Source of the DNA: Cavia porcellus
Lineage: Eukaryota > Chordata > Mammalia > Rodentia > Caviidae
Assembly (NCBI RefSeq): GCF_034190915.1
Contig: NW_026947514.1
Location: forward strand, 1,302,001 to 1,366,000
Length of the DNA: 64,000 nucleotides
Direction: 5' to 3'
Every line of letters begins with the position of its first letter. Positions within the stretch are counted from its first letter, which is position 1. Under the pieces are notes generated by a model. The model ran no database searches and was not told the DNA's origin. It was given only the letters and a program-made list of their open reading frames with translations. Below are positions 32,870-45,923 of the stretch, one piece after another. Made by a program: the position numbers and the translations under genes.

Positions 32870-33218
32870 GTTGTTTTTTTTTTTTAAGGGAATAAAACAA
32901 AACAATAAAACAGGACAAAACAAAACAGTACAACAGTGTTAGATTTCAAAAACAAGACAGGAGATCCCCATAGTTGTTCTGTTGCATATTGTTACCCTCT
33001 GAACAGATGCTCAGGCTTTAGGCCAGCAAAGTCAGTCAAGCAATACAAGGGTTAAGTTGTTTTGGTGCCTCACTTGCTGTCCTCTCAGACTGTGTCCCTT
33101 GGGATCAGCTGGTTGCTGGCGGGGTCTCTTCTTGTCTCCCAGCACACGTGCTGCCTGGCTCACAGAGGTGCGGGTTTGGCTTCTTGGTTTTTTCCAGCCT
33201 GCGTGGCTGCTGCTCCTG
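32870..33218 (-). mobile_element. Non-LTR retrotransposon 3' end, 13-bp TSD (copy A)
   Basis: Flanked by exact direct repeats TGGGTGCCTTTAG at 32857-32869 and 33219-33231. On the minus strand it ends in a TTTTG-rich 3' region and a poly(A) run (the T run at 32874-32885). It is a diverged copy of the element at 36223-36809, sharing for example 'caacttaa.ccttgt.ttg'. Structure and TSD fit L1-machinery retroposition; it is probably a 5'-truncated L1 3' UTR of this lineage. No ORF. Confidence 0.8.
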
Positions 33219-33231
33219 TGGGTGCCTTTAG

Positions 33232-35345
33232 AGTGAGGGAAGAGGCTGCTGAGTGGGCAGGAGGAAGGGACAACAGCACGGCAAGGAAAGCCTGGGGCCA
33301 GGGGTGGCCCCAGCAGGCACGAAAGCTGCTGAGCCGCACACACGAGGGACACTGGGCCCTGGAGTTTCCCTCTGACACACCTTCAGGGAAGCATCTGAGG
33401 GCTGGGAAGAAGCGTGGCCACATCACTCAGGGCACTGCTGCTCTAGACCCGGCCCAGTGCCCTCGGCAGGCCCCTGCAGGGGAGCAAGTGACAGGCTCTG
33501 CAGAGCAGCCAGCAGCCTCAGCCCATGGATGCCCCTCACCCTGCTCCTCTGCCTCTGGTCCCAGACAGCATTCAGACGCCAGCTCCAGGCCCCCAGCCAC
33601 CGCTAAGGTGCGGCCCTGGGCAGGCGGGCCTCACTCCACACCAGGCTCAGTGTCCTTGCCTACAGAGGGGGTGGCAGTAGCCACGTGGGTGGCCCACATG
33701 ACAATGTTCTGAGTGACTTGTGTCCCGCAGAGCACAGTGGGCAGAAGGCCAGCCCAGGAATCAAATTCCCACAGAGCCCACCCTCTCCCAGCTCACACTC
33801 AGCTGAGGCTGGGGTGACCCAGGCACAATGACGACCTTAGCAGCAGGGAAAGCACCTGAGTCACCAGGCCAGCAGGAGGGATGGGGACTTGAGAGCTGGC
33901 CCCACTGAGGCCAGGACTGACAGGTGACTCGAAGCAGTGACCTCGCACAGGGACAGGAAGCACCTGCCAGCCTCCCGGAGGACACCTCAGGCTGCTATGT
34001 CAGAGCCCTGCCCCGGGCTCCTGGGGACTGGGAGTGGGGCAGGGCTGAGTGTGGGCAGCAGCAGCCAGGGAGCCATGGGTTTCTGCTACTGGGCCTGGAG
34101 CCCTTCCTCCTGCGGGGCGACCCCCTCCCTCCTCTCTGTCACAGGAAGGCAGGAGCTGAGACTCCCAGGAACCCCCATTGCCTGGCCACAGAATTGGCCA
34201 GAAAGGAGCCCGGGCCTACTGGTCTGAATCCTGTCCTTTCCAAGAGTGCCAGGCAGAGGCCAGAGAGAGCAGAACCTGAGTCCCCACAGGGCAGTGCCAG
34301 CCAGGCGGCGGACGAAGCTCGCACGAAAGAGGCAGAGGGAGACCAGAACCGGGCACTGGACTGTCCCGCAGGCTGCAGTTGCCCAGCGGGGCCAGTGTAA
34401 ATCCCTGTTCCTCTTCTCCACTTCAGTGCCCACCCTCTGGGCATTGGCCAGAACTCCTGACCCTGGTGGAGAGACCCCAGGAGCCCACCTGGCCCCTCAG
34501 GCTACAGCGTCCTGCCTGGGCCTGTCTGGCCACCTCATGAAACACAGTGTCCCCACCAGTGTCCACCCTAATGCCTTGGACCAGGGGGCACCATGGGGCA
34601 GAGCAGTGGGTAGAGGGCGCAGCCTCCCAGTAGGCGGAAGCCCGGTGCCAGATTGGCCAGATGGAGCCTCTGCTTTGACCTCCTGTTCCTGCTCCTCTTC
34701 TGGTTCTGGGCAAAGGCCGATGGGTTCCATGGGGCCTGGGGTTTCTCCAAGGACCCAGGGACAGGGACAGCATCTGTGGCTCCTGGCCCAGGCCTGAACT
34801 CACCCTCAAGAGAACCATGAAATACGGGACTCCCACTGTACCCAAAGGAAAGGTCGCCTGCTGCAGGTGGCCTTGGGGACAGCTCTGCTGACCTGGCCTA
34901 AATGCAGAACAGGGCTGAGATGCTGGAGGAGCTGACCTAGGGCCAGGGGTGGGCACCTGGGGCTTTGGGAGTCCCTGCCCTCAGTCCCCACTGCCCTCTA
35001 CCTGTCCCAGCTCCTCTCTCGCCCTGGGTAGAAGGAAAGGGAAGCTGGGCTGGGCTCAGGAGGAAGCTGCTTGACTTCTCTCGCTGGGAGCCCTGCACAT
35101 GGATCCCTGGTCACAGGGAATGTTGTCATAGATCCTTGGTCCTGTCCACATCTACACCTTCGAAACAGGGGACACAAATGAGCGGTCACTGCCAGCGAGG
35201 AAGTGGCCACCATTCTCAGCTAGGCACAGATCTGAGGGCTCCAGATCTAGACGGGGAAGCCTGATGGCCCTGAAGCTGGTGCCTGGCCCGGCAAGCTCAG
35301 TGGCACAGCCCACAGAAGTGACTTTGATTCTTTTAAAATCAGGAG
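33232..35345. other. Unique GC-rich intergenic sequence
   Basis: Overlapping 100-216-codon ORFs on both strands with no homology I recognise; no repeat identified. Confidence 0.5.
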
Positions 35346-35349
35346 AAGA

Positions 35350-35503
35350 TAGAGCTAGGTACACACCTGTCCTTCCAATACTCAGGAAGCTGAGGCAGGA
35401 GGATAGCCATGAATTTGAGGCCAGCCTGGGCTACAAAGTGAGTTAGTGAGTTCAAGGCCAGCCTGAACTACAACAGCAAGACCTGCCTTAAAAGCAAAAA
35501 CAA
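35350..35503 (+). repeat. B1 SINE
   Basis: With an extra 'gttagtgagttcaaggcc' step at the internal duplication. Confidence 0.86.
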
Positions 35504-35966
35504 CCTCACGAGAAAATAAACTTTCAGGTTGAAAGTATTTTAATATACAGTATAATATTAACATATTAATCTTTCATTGTTAAGTAAAAATTATAGGAGG
35601 ACGTGGGGGCCAAAGAACCAACTAGAAGAAAAAGTGGAGGGGCCGTACTGAAGCTGCCTGGCTCTCAGGGCTTCTGAGAGTGGGGAGAAGTAAGTGCCGG
35701 TGGGTTTCCCAAACAGCCTGGGTCAACGGGCTTTAAATCCTTACCCAGAAAAGTCCTTCTCTATTGTTCTCTCTCCCCATCCCCACCTTACAAGGAAAGC
35801 AGCTTTGAAATGACCAGTCTGTCTGCCTTTTGTCTTTATTTCCGATTTCATCAGCCTTTCTCTGCCCACAAGGTCACTCTCCTTTGTTGAGGCTCCTGGA
35901 AACATTTTATACTCTTTTATGGGATAAAGTGGTGCCAGATTCTGCAACCGGAAACACAGTGAATCA

Positions 35967-36120
35967 GCCAGATGTAGTGGAGCACGTCTGCGATACCAGC
36001 ACTTGGGAGGCTGAGACAGGAGGATCACCTCGAGTCCCAGGCCAGCCTGGACTACTTAGTGAGTTCAAGGCCAGCCTAAACTACATAGTGACATTGTCTC
36101 ACAGTAAAACAAAACAAAAA
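35967..36120 (+). repeat. B1 SINE
   Basis: Complete, with internal duplication and 'aaaacaaaacaaaaa' tail. The next B1 starts directly in its tail. Confidence 0.88.
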
Positions 36121-36856
36121 TGCTAGGTACAGTGGCACACAGCTGTAATTCCAACACTCAGGAAGTGGAGGCAGGAGAATTACCGGGAATTTGAGGCCAG
36201 CCTGGACTACAAACTGAGTTCAGCTTCCTTTGAGCCAGCAGAGGCCATGCAGGCTGGGAAGAGAAACAGGAAGCCAATCTACCCTTCCCATGAGCCAGCA
36301 GGCATGAGGGCTGGGAGACAAGGAGAACCCCCCCACACCACCCCAAGCAACCGGCTGATTCAGAGGAACACAGGCTGAGTTGATAGCAACTGAGGCACAA
36401 AAACAACTTAAGCCTTGTGTTGTTTGACTGACTTTCCAGGCCTGAAGCCAGCAGTCTGAGCATCCATTTAGAGGATAATAGTATGCAGTATAGCAACTAT
36501 GGGGGATCTCCTTCTGTCTTGTTTATGAAATCCAATGTTGTTCTCACTGTTTTGTCTTGTTCCATTTTATTGTTTTGTTTTCTTCAGTGTTCTGTTTGGA
36601 TTGCTTTTACTCAGTTCTGTTTTGATTTTAGGATGTCTCATGGTATGGGCAGCAGTTCTGAAGATAACAAGAGTCATTATCGTAGCCATTGTTGATTTCC
36701 TATTATCTTGTTTTGAAATCCTGTATCACTTTCACTGTTTTGTTTTGATTGACTTTATTCTGTTTTATTTTGTTTGGTTGTATTCTCTTTAAAATCAAAT
36801 TTTAAAAAATGAGTTCAAGGCCAGGCTAGAATATACAGAAAAAAAAAAAAAACCCA
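36121..36856 (+). repeat. B1 SINE split by a retrotransposon
   Basis: Left part 36121-36222 stops at '...ctacaaactgagttca'. The right part resumes at 36810 with 'tgagttcaaggccaggctag' and a 17-base A tail. Confidence 0.88.
36223..36809 (+). mobile_element. Non-LTR retrotransposon 3' end, 8-bp TSD (copy B)
   Basis: A 587-bp insert in a B1 with TGAGTTCA at both ends (36215-36222 and 36810-36817). The 5' third is purine/GC-rich, the 3' half is rich in TTTTGTTTTG, and it ends 'aaaatcaaattttaaaaaa'. Same family as 32870-33218. Longer at its 3' end by about 200 bp, part of which looks like an internal repeat of the TTTTG-rich segment. Probably an L1 3' UTR; the family name cannot be given from sequence alone. 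Confidence 0.8.
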
Positions 36857-36859
36857 ACC

Positions 36860-39800
36860 AACAAAATAATACAGGGAAGAAAATCAGTCAAGATCTTTAC
36901 ACTGGGTTTGCTGTCATTTGGAATTTCAGTCCCTCCATGGTCATTATGGCCCTGCCCCCAGGAAATGGCCCTCAAGGCCAACCCCAGATCAGCTTTCCAA
37001 GGGGGAGCTTCTGATTGGTCATTTTGTGCACTGATCCACTGATGCTCATAAGGACCTGGCTGTGGGGTAAGGAGCCCTTTTGGAGAATGGGGGTGGGAGG
37101 AGCACTATTCTGTGATCCCCTCTCTAGTGGCTGCCATTAAAATCTCCCACCTCCACTGCCCTCTGTGCCTCCTTTGCCCTCTCAAAGCTGTGCTGCTACC
37201 ACAGGTGTGGACCTCACCCCAGTCTCAGCTGCAGGGGACCTGCCTCACACACGCTCTGAAGCAGGAGAGGGGCCCAGGCCAACCTCGAGACTCCCAGGGC
37301 TCAAACTAGTAATTAGTGAGGGCCTGGAAGAGTGCACAGGGGTATGGTGGAGTTCTGAACAGAAATGAAGGCGTCCAAGCTCCTGGGAGCCACAGGTCCC
37401 GACAGGCCGCAGGAGCAGGGAGATACCCAGGGGAACTCAGACAGAAGAAGTCAGGCAGTGCTGGGACCCTCCTGCCAAGGTCTGGCCTGGAGTCCTGCAC
37501 TCAGCCAACTGCAGCCCCGAGCCCACAAGGTGCCTGGCCCCCAGAGCTTCCCTAAGTCCTGTGCCCTCCACCCTGGTGCAGAGGTCAGCTCAGGACTCCA
37601 GTGCAGATGCAGCCCCTGACCCACCTGCCGGCACACCTGACCCCACTCTGTGCCCGCCAAGCTCCTGAGTGCCAGACCCAGGTCGTGCCAGGCTCCTCAT
37701 ATCACCATCAAGCAGAGTGCCCTGATTTCAACCCATGTGGCAGATGAGGAACCCGAGGCTGAGGACACAGCAGGGCAACGCAGGGCAGGCCTGTCTGTGC
37801 CACCTTTGCCCATGCAGCCCCAATGCCAGCAGCCTCCCGTGGCGCCAGGACATGAGCACTCTCTGATTCATCCAGCAGTAACCAGGTGTGCAAGAAAGCG
37901 TAGACTAGGTTCCCTTGCCACCTCTCGCTCGAGTGCCACCTCCCGCCCAGCCTGTCATCCCACAGGAGCCAGCACCACTGGCACAGGACCATCCCCAGCC
38001 AGGGGGAGCCCCTGAAGTCAGGGGGCCCAGTCTGATCCTCACAGGCCCACACAGCAGTGTCTGCTGTGCCCAGGGTCCCCACCCTGCTGCTCCCTCCCGC
38101 CCCAGGGCCCAAGCTTTGCCACTTGGCACACACACAAAGTGTTCGGCAGGAGCTGGCTGGGCAGGCAGGGAGTGGAGGCGGGGCCTCGGCATCTGGAAAA
38201 CATCATCAGCCCTCCTGGGCGGGTGGGCAGGCAAACTACAGATCAGGCAGCCTGTTTGTCAGGGAGATTCCTGTCCTGGCTATTCCTGGAGCCCACGGCC
38301 TTTGTGCCCACTCTGCGCTCTCTGTGCTAGCTCCTGCAGGGCACAGGGGTGCCTGTCCCTCTCCTCCCTGGGGAGGGCCACACTCAGTTTATTCTAGAGG
38401 CTCAGAGCAGCTGAGACTGCTCTGCAGGGCTCCATGGGAGTGGTGCAGACGGCGGCTCTGGAGAATTAGCCGAACTCTGTCTTCTGTTTCTCCACGCATT
38501 GGGGGCTTCCCCCAAACTGGGTCCGACAGGCCATACTGGGGAGTGTGATGCTGCCAGGTGCACAGGAAGGGCAGGGTGGGAGGTGCACAGGGGCACCCTG
38601 CAGGTACAGACTGCTCATGGGCAGCAGGTCTGTTTTCCCCAGAGAGGCCCCAAACAGGTCTGGGTCCTGCAGCAAGGCCAAGGTGAGGCTGCCAGACCCT
38701 GCCGGTTTCCTTCTGAGTCCCCTATTTCTGGGATTCTGGGAAGGCTTCTGGGGCAGCAGCAAGCACCAAACAAGGGTGTGTCCATCCGGCCCCCTGCACA
38801 GCCCTTCTGGTGGAGCCTGCCTACATGAAGCTAGGCGGAGCCTCTGGTAGTGTTTCTGGGCATCCGGAGTGGGGGGCTGGTGGACAGAAATGCCCCAAAG
38901 GTCACGTAGGCCTGGGCTCATGAACGGCAGGAAATGAGGCCCAAAGATGGTCCAGGGCCACAGAGCAGCCCCACACAGGACGGCCTGGGGCCTCTGGGGA
39001 AAGCCAGGCTGAGGCTGCGGCCCTGAACCTGTGTGGCCGGGGCCCTGCCGCCCTTTCCTGTCTGAGAACTTTTGTCCTGGCTCTCTGCTGACAAGCTCTG
39101 CAGTATCCCACGCTGCACATAGCTGACTCTGCGGTCACCTGGACAGGGAGCAGGGCCATGCTGACCCGTCCTGTGCGCCAGCACTGCAGGAAGGTGGAAC
39201 ACAGCCAGGGCTGCAGGACAGGGAGGTGGTGGGGTTGCTAGGCTCCTGTCTGAGGGGGAGAGCAGAGACAGATAGGCAGCAGCTCAGAGGGTGAGAAGGT
39301 GGGGGTGGCCAGGTGGTCTAGGAGGTGGCCTTGAGTGGCAGTACCTCAGGCTGGGCATCTCAGAGCCTGCCTTGAACCAAGATGTGGAGGGCCAGGGCGA
39401 TGGAGGGGGTGCTGGGCAGGCAGGGAGACCCACCCAAGCAAAGCCTGGGAAGGCGCAGGAGACCAGCCTCCACCTTCCACACGGGCCTCTGCAGCACCTC
39501 CACTAGCCACCGTCCCAGAGGCGCGAGCTACAGAAACACGTGCTGTCTGGCGCTGGCCGCTAGCCATGCTAGAGGCCCCTAGTCCATGGCGGGGCCTTCC
39601 AGAGGGGTGGTGAGGAGACAGGAAAGGGGAGGTGAGCTGAGCCCCTGGGGTCCCCCTCTTCGGGGTTGCACGTGGGAAGGGAGCATTGGCCCTGCACCTA
39701 GGCTGGGGGGAGCCACCAGCTCTCACTCCGGGACCCTACAACAGGGTAATGGTAAGCATGGACTTTTCCCAGCTCCAGTGGAGCTGCAGGGAGTGGGCAT

Positions 39801-40984
39801 CTCTCCAGGGCACTCTGCCAACCCCGAAAACCACAGTTAGGGGTGTGTATGGGGTCTGAAAGCTAAGCCACTGCAGTGGTGAGCTGCAGTGTTCAGCAGA
39901 TTTCCTAGAAGCTGCTTCACAGTGCCCACAGCATGGCTCCTTGGTCACCTCCCATGGACCCCCAGATGCCAAGAGGCCAGTGTTGGTTAATGGACCCTTC
40001 TTTATTTCAGTTTTATCAACTAAAAGTGATTTTACACAAAATAATGTGTCAGAGATAATTGACCCTGGGCACAGATCCCAAATTCCAGCCTGCAAGCAAA
40101 GCCTAAACGTGCCCATTAATGATTAAACCACTGGAGTTGGTCCCCAGGGACAGTACACACAGTGGGGAGTCCCTCCCACGTTCCTGTCAGGGGCCCAGCC
40201 CTGCCCAATGAGAACAGATTTCAGCCCAGGGGGGATGGGGGACACGTTTCCATAGAGGGACAACGAAATGTGGCTTGGTCCCTTCATCTGCAATGGCCAG
40301 CAGGCTTCCCTCTGTGTGCCATTTAGCAGGTCACCGACCCCTGCCCCACTATGCCTGCCACGGTCAGGGTGAAGTGTGGGGACAGGCACCACCACTAGGA
40401 AAGGTCTCAGGTTGCAGAAGGGCACGAATCCACACAGTGGGCGGGCATTGGCGCTGATATCGGAGACCCTCATTTGACAACAAGATGCACATGTGGGGCG
40501 ACTTGGATCATGGGAGACTGTTTTCCAAGGTGGCCCCAGGTCACCCTGGGAGCAGCCAGACCCAACCCTGACTCTACTACCTCGAGTGCATAGTCTCCTA
40601 GCCTCGGTTTCCACATCTGCAGCAGGAGGATGGCACGTGGGACCTCAGGTTCACCCCATAGCAGAATGAGGTGATGCAGGCCCCATGCAGGGCCTGGGGG
40701 CTGGTCCCTGGTGCTCAGCGCACAGCAGCTCAGTCTCGATGCACGACAGTGATCAGGAGGCCCCCTCTGCGAGGCCCTTTCCTCCCACAGCCTCCTGCCC
40801 CGCACCTTGCTCAGTGTGTAGATATGGGCAGAGCTCTGATCAATGGGCAGGGTGGCCAGGTGGCCCAGGAGCAGGACAGCAGGACAGCAGGAGGACACAG
40901 GAACCAGGCTTCCCAGAGGGGTCAGGAGCTGGGGATTCTGCACACCTCACATAGGAGCATCATGGGCCAGCAAAGGTAGCTTTC
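36860..40984. other. Unique GC-rich intergenic sequence
   Basis: About 4 kb without recognised SINE-B1/ID copies. MIR-like remnants near 37730-37790, 38920-38990 and 40560-40690 are the only repeats noticed. ORFs up to 163 codons are on both strands and unsupported. Confidence 0.5.
40560..40690 (+). repeat. MIR-like SINE
   Basis: 'agtctcctagcctcggtttccacatctgcagcaggaggatgg' corresponds to the MIR core 'cctcagtttcctcatctgtaaaatgggga'. Confidence 0.6.
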
Positions 40985-41066
40985 GATTTTAGTGCTGGGG
41001 ATTCAACCCCCAGGGTCCCACACATGCTAAATACACAGTATACCACTAGGCCCCACCCTCAGCCCC
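40985..41066 (-). repeat. ID-like SINE, old
   Basis: 'agtgctggggattcaacccccagggtcccacacatgctaaatacacagtataccac'. Confidence 0.75.
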
Positions 41067-41263
41067 AAGGCGGCCATTTGCAGGGTACTGCCAGGGGTTT
41101 CTGTCTTTTCTTCAGGTTGCACAGCCACCATGTTCTCTGCCCAGGAAGATGCTGCCAGCAGCCAGCCCACTCCCCTCTCTCCACAGCCCTCAGCAGTCAC
41201 GAAGTCACTTTCTGTCTCTAGAGATTTGTCTATTCTAGACAATTAACAGAAACAGTAATAAAC

Positions 41264-41504
41264 CTAGGTGTAGTGGCACACACCTGTAATCCCAACACTC
41301 AGGAGGCTGAGGCAGGACAATTGGAAATGTGAGGCCAGACTGGACAAGGTAACTGGTTCAAGGCTGACCTGGACTCCATAGTAAGCCCCTCTTTCCATAA
41401 AGCAACAATAACAGCACACATGCACACGCGCGCGCACACACACATACACACACATACTCTTACACACATACTCACAGATACACCCCACACACACACATAC
41501 ACCC
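41264..41504 (+). repeat. B1 SINE with (CA)n at its tail
   Basis: B1 41264-41399, A-rich end, then CA/TA dinucleotides 41414-41504 including a CGCGCGCG step. Confidence 0.87.
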
Positions 41505-41528
41505 TGCACGTACCAAAGAAAGAAAGAC

Positions 41529-41705
41529 AGTGCTAGGGTTTAAACTCAGTGTTTTTAACACGCCATGCAAGCGGCCTACCACTAAACTACATCCCCAGCT
41601 CTTCAAAATTTTTACTGTGAGGCAGGATCTTGCTAAACTTCCCAGTTGAGTTCAAACTTGAAATCTTCCTGCCTTTACCATGCCTGTAGCTAAAATTACA
41701 GGCAT
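41529..41705 (-). repeat. Old ID and old B1, reversed
   Basis: ID 41529-41602 ('ccatgcaagcggcctaccactaaactacatcccca') and B1 41605-41705. Confidence 0.65.
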
Positions 41706-44192
41706 TTTGGCAAGGGGCAGTGAGCAGGCCATCACATGTAGGCTTCCTCTATGAAAGGGCCATGGCTGCTGTGTTCACAAATCCATCTGCCCAAGGGTCC
41801 TGTCACAGGCTGTGCCTGGATGAGTGTGACTCTGGGGGCAGAAGAGAACTAGATCCCCTCAAGGGAGAAGAGAGCCGAGTTCTGAGGAGGGCCTGGCCTG
41901 TGCGTGACCCAGGGCGGTCAGCAGCCAGGAAGGAGCTGGGGTGCAGGCAGGAGCCAGGAGGCTGGGCTCTGGCGGTCTGGTGAGGTTCCCCCCGGGGTGG
42001 GAAATATATCCTCATTGTTGTGCTGTCACTGTCCCCTGGTCCAGGCCACAGGCTCAGAGGAGAAGGGGCAGCTGGGTAGTTGTGGGGCAGGGAGGTAGCA
42101 GGCACCAGGGAAAGTCTGCAGGACCGGTTGGACCGGCAGGAGGTGGAGTCAGCAAGGCGAAGGCAGGAGGAAGCCCACGGGCACCAGCCCTGGACTGTAT
42201 GGTGCGAACCACAGGGCAACTGGCATCAAGGTCTGGAGCTGCGCCCTTCAGGTCTCCCCTGCCGTCCTCACTCCTCCTGACAGGCTGGCAGGGGTTCCCC
42301 TGTGGCCTCGGGTGATCCTTCTGTGCCCTCTCACCCTAGCTCCCATCTGTCACAGACGCAGGTTGCATTGTGAGGCTGCCCTGCATCGTGACCCAGTTCT
42401 CCCTACTGAGGACACTCACAGACCTGGGGAGGCCTGCCCAGTGACCTTGCTGAGCACGATACCAGCTGGGACCACCAGGAGGTAGGACAGTGTCCCTGGG
42501 TGCCCACTAGCCTGCCCTGAGGGCTCTCTCTACTCAGGAAAAGGCTCTGCCCCCGGGGTGCTCAGAGCCCTCCTGTGGGACCAGGCAGCACTGGACAGGG
42601 AGCCCAGGACAACTGCACAGGAAGATGCGAACCCTGGCCACAGGTGTCACTGCTCAGGGGTGCCTGCTCCATCTGCAGGCTGCCGCTTGAGCATCCAGTG
42701 CCCAGGGAGGATGGCACCAGGGCCTAGCAGGGGTCTGGACCAAGGTGCAGGCCCAAGAGAGGCTGGCATCAGGCACAGCTTGGAGGGCTCTGCAGGGCCC
42801 TGTGCTCAGGAACCCACCTGCTCGGCCCCTGTCACCCTGGACAGGTGGTAGGGAGCAGGGACCTGGCCAGGCCTGAGACCCAGCGGGGTCAGAGAGCCCA
42901 GTTCATGTCCCATGTCCTCACCCTGACAGAGCCTGAGGACCCCGCATCTGGACAAGAGGCAGCACTGTCACTCTGTGTGTACCATCCCTGCCCTCTTAAG
43001 AGAAGGGGCAATGAGCCTGGAGCAGGTACAAAGTCAGACTTATCTTGCAGCAGTGAAGAGCCGCAGTGCTTGAGTTTGGCCTGGTGGGGTCGGAGTTGGG
43101 CCGAGACCCTGCGGACCCTGGGGAAAAGTGTGGCGGGGACAGGGAGCTCATGAGAGGCCCTGGTGTGCACAAAGAGGAGCACGGGGCTCTGGATTGGGCA
43201 GCGGCCACAGAGCACAGTGAGAGGGCTGGAGTCCAGGAAAGCCCAGCCTCTGCCTGGAGCCCTAGCATGCTCATCAGTGACCCCTGAGCCCCCGGGGCAC
43301 AGCTGCAGGACAGAGTGTGGGGCACGGTGTCCTGCAAACTTTCAGGTGCCTGAAAACTGACCTGGAATCACGGTCCCTATGCCTTCCAGAACCCAGCCCC
43401 ACTGCAATCAGGCCAAGACCTGGCACAAGCTCCCTGGCACGGTCTGCTGCCTCCCAGGGCGGCCCCCGTTGCTGTGTTCTTGGCCTGCCCCTGGCCCCCA
43501 GGGCCTAGCTCCCCCGCTGCAGAAGCAGGAAAGTCTCTGAGGTCCTTCCTCCCTTCTCCTTGCCCCGTGCACTTCTGAGTGTCAGGTCCTTGCAGGGTGA
43601 TGGGTCACAGAGAGGGGAGGTGTTAGAGGAGGTGGCAATGCAGGGAAGGCATAGTGGGACGGGGGACTGAGAGGAGGGAGGCGGAGGAGGCAGCGGGGAC
43701 ATCAGAGTCAGTGCTCAAAGGCTGGATGGGGCAGAGCTGGTTCGCTGTCACCTCCTTCCCCAGGCACCAGCACCCGACCGGGCTCTTGCCCATAGGCACC
43801 GCTGGTGGATGATGAAGCTGTCATTAGTGGCAGCTGGCAGTGTGCGGAAGGATGTGCTACAACCTGCAGCCTGGCATGAGCTGAGTCTGCTTATCTTCTA
43901 AGCACAGCAAGAGGAGCCTGAGGGTCACTTCGGGGAGCAGCCTGCAGGTTGGGCGGGGCAGGACGCCCCTCCCTGCAGTTTTGGGCAGCCAGATATCCCA
44001 GCCCAGAGCTTGGAGGTTCCAGAGAGAGAAGCCCCCAAGAGGCCCCCGGAGTCCCCTTGAATGGGGCTACTTAGACCAGACCAACTATGCTGGTTCCTCA
44101 AGCTTGCCGGGATGGAGCAGGAGTGTGGGCCCGCCTGGACCCTGAGCCCAGGAGGCAATGCCCACCTGAGCCCTGGAGGCCAAGTTGAGTAT
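41706..44192. other. Unique GC-rich intergenic sequence
   Basis: No repeat or gene recognised in 2.5 kb. Confidence 0.5.
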
Positions 44193-44398
44193 TTTGCTTT
44201 TTGTTTTGTTTCTTGTGATACTGGAGGACTGAACCTAAAGTCTTCACACTGAGCTACATCCGTGCCAGCTCTTTTTAATTTATTTTTTATTTTGAGACAG
44301 GGTTTTGCTAAGTCACTAAATTGTCCAGGCTGGCCTTGGATTTGAGATCCTCCTGCCTCAGTCTCCCAGAGTGCTGTGATTACAGGCCTGTGCTGTCA
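44193..44398 (-). repeat. ID-like and B1 SINEs, reversed
   Basis: ID 44193-44272 and short B1 44285-44398 ('tgtccaggctggccttggatttgagatcctcctgcctcag'). Confidence 0.75.
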
Positions 44399-45774
44399 AG
44401 TTGATTTTAGCTAGAAAAGACAGATGCCAAAGGTCTGGCAGAGCAGGAGCAAAGGCTGGGCATGGAGGTGGGAAGCAGTCCAGGAAGGAGAAGAGGGTGG
44501 GGCCAATGGGGTCAGGAGCCAGGCCCAGAGGAGCAGGACACAGGCTCCTCCCACTGTGGGCCCTTGGGACCTGGAGACAACTCCTTGGGGGGCTCTGCAC
44601 AGACTCTAAGGAGTCACCAGCAAGACTGGCCCTCCTGGGGCTGCTATGCAACCAGGCAGCGACAACCCTGCCTTCAGGAGGGGCAGGGCAGGAGGGCAAG
44701 GTTCCAGGGGCTGCACCCAGGAGTATTTTTCCAGGGCTGGCAGGAGGAGTCCCAACCCGTAGCCAGCTGCCCTGAGCCAGGGAGCTGCAGGCCCACACAC
44801 TGCTGCTGCAGTCAAGGGCACCTGGAGCACAATGACTGCCGGGGACTGCCCTCTGCCAGCTGCCTGAAGCTCTGACAAGGACAGGTGCGTCTGGGACAGG
44901 CCACACTCACCCCCTCATGTCTTCCTGCAGCGGGGCCCTCCAGCTGCCTGCCGCAGCCCTGCTCCTCTCCAGCTCCCTCCAGCCCTGCATGCTTTACCTC
45001 AGAGCTGGGAGTGGCCTGTGACCCAGAGGAGATCCTGGACCCCAGCCCACCCCCTACCCCGTCCCCACAGGGGCAGCAGAGGCTGGGGGAGGTGAGAGGG
45101 GCAGGGAGGGTGCAGCACGTGGAGCCTGGGGACCTTGTCAGGTGAGGCTGAGGATCCACAGACATTTGGGAAACGAGGGAAAGTCCCTTCCTGCCTTTCA
45201 GAGCCTCTGGAGAGCAGGTTGAGAACGCACAGTAAACCAGGGGGAGCGTTTGCAGGCCCACAGCAGTGACCAATAAGGAATGGTCTCCGTCCTTCCTCTG
45301 CAGCAGTTACCTGATGCATCGCACAGAAGGGCACAGGGTAACTTCTGTGGTACCCACTCTATGGAAAACTCAGCCCTTGGAGCCTGGGGACACACCCAAA
45401 CCACAGAAGGAGGATGCTGCCTGGGGCCCTGCAGGTAGCACTGGAGTTGGTGGGAGCTGGGACAGTGTTTTGAAGTCAAAGCTGAAAGAATCTCCTGATG
45501 CAGACTGGACACACGGCGTGTAGCATTGAGGACCCGAGGGCGACGTCGGGCTGTTGGCTTGAGCAGATGGGAAGCTGAAGGTCCCTCGTTGATCTGAGGG
45601 GACTGAGGGAGGAGCAGGGCTCGGAAGCATGGGTTTCAGATCACTATCGTTACAAAGTCCTGCGGATATTACTCAGATTCACTTCCTGTTCTGGAGACCA
45701 ACAGTCTGCAATGTCTCGCTGGTCTAAGGCCGAGGAGCCAGCAGGGCTGGGTCCTCCTGGAGAACCTGGGGTGG
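44399..45774. other. Unique GC-rich intergenic sequence
   Basis: ORFs of 111-182 codons, both strands, no homology recognised. Confidence 0.5.
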
Positions 45775-45923
45775 GTTTTTCTTTGAGACAGAGTCTCACT
45801 GTGCAGTTCAAGGTGGCCTTGAACTTATGATGTATCCCAGGTTAGCCTCAAACTCCTAGTGTTATTCCTGCCTCAGCCTCCTGAGTCTTGGGATCACAGA
45901 TGTGCACCACCATCCTGGCAGGC
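45775..45923 (-). repeat. B1 SINE
   Basis: Reversed, with the internal duplication. Confidence 0.87.
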
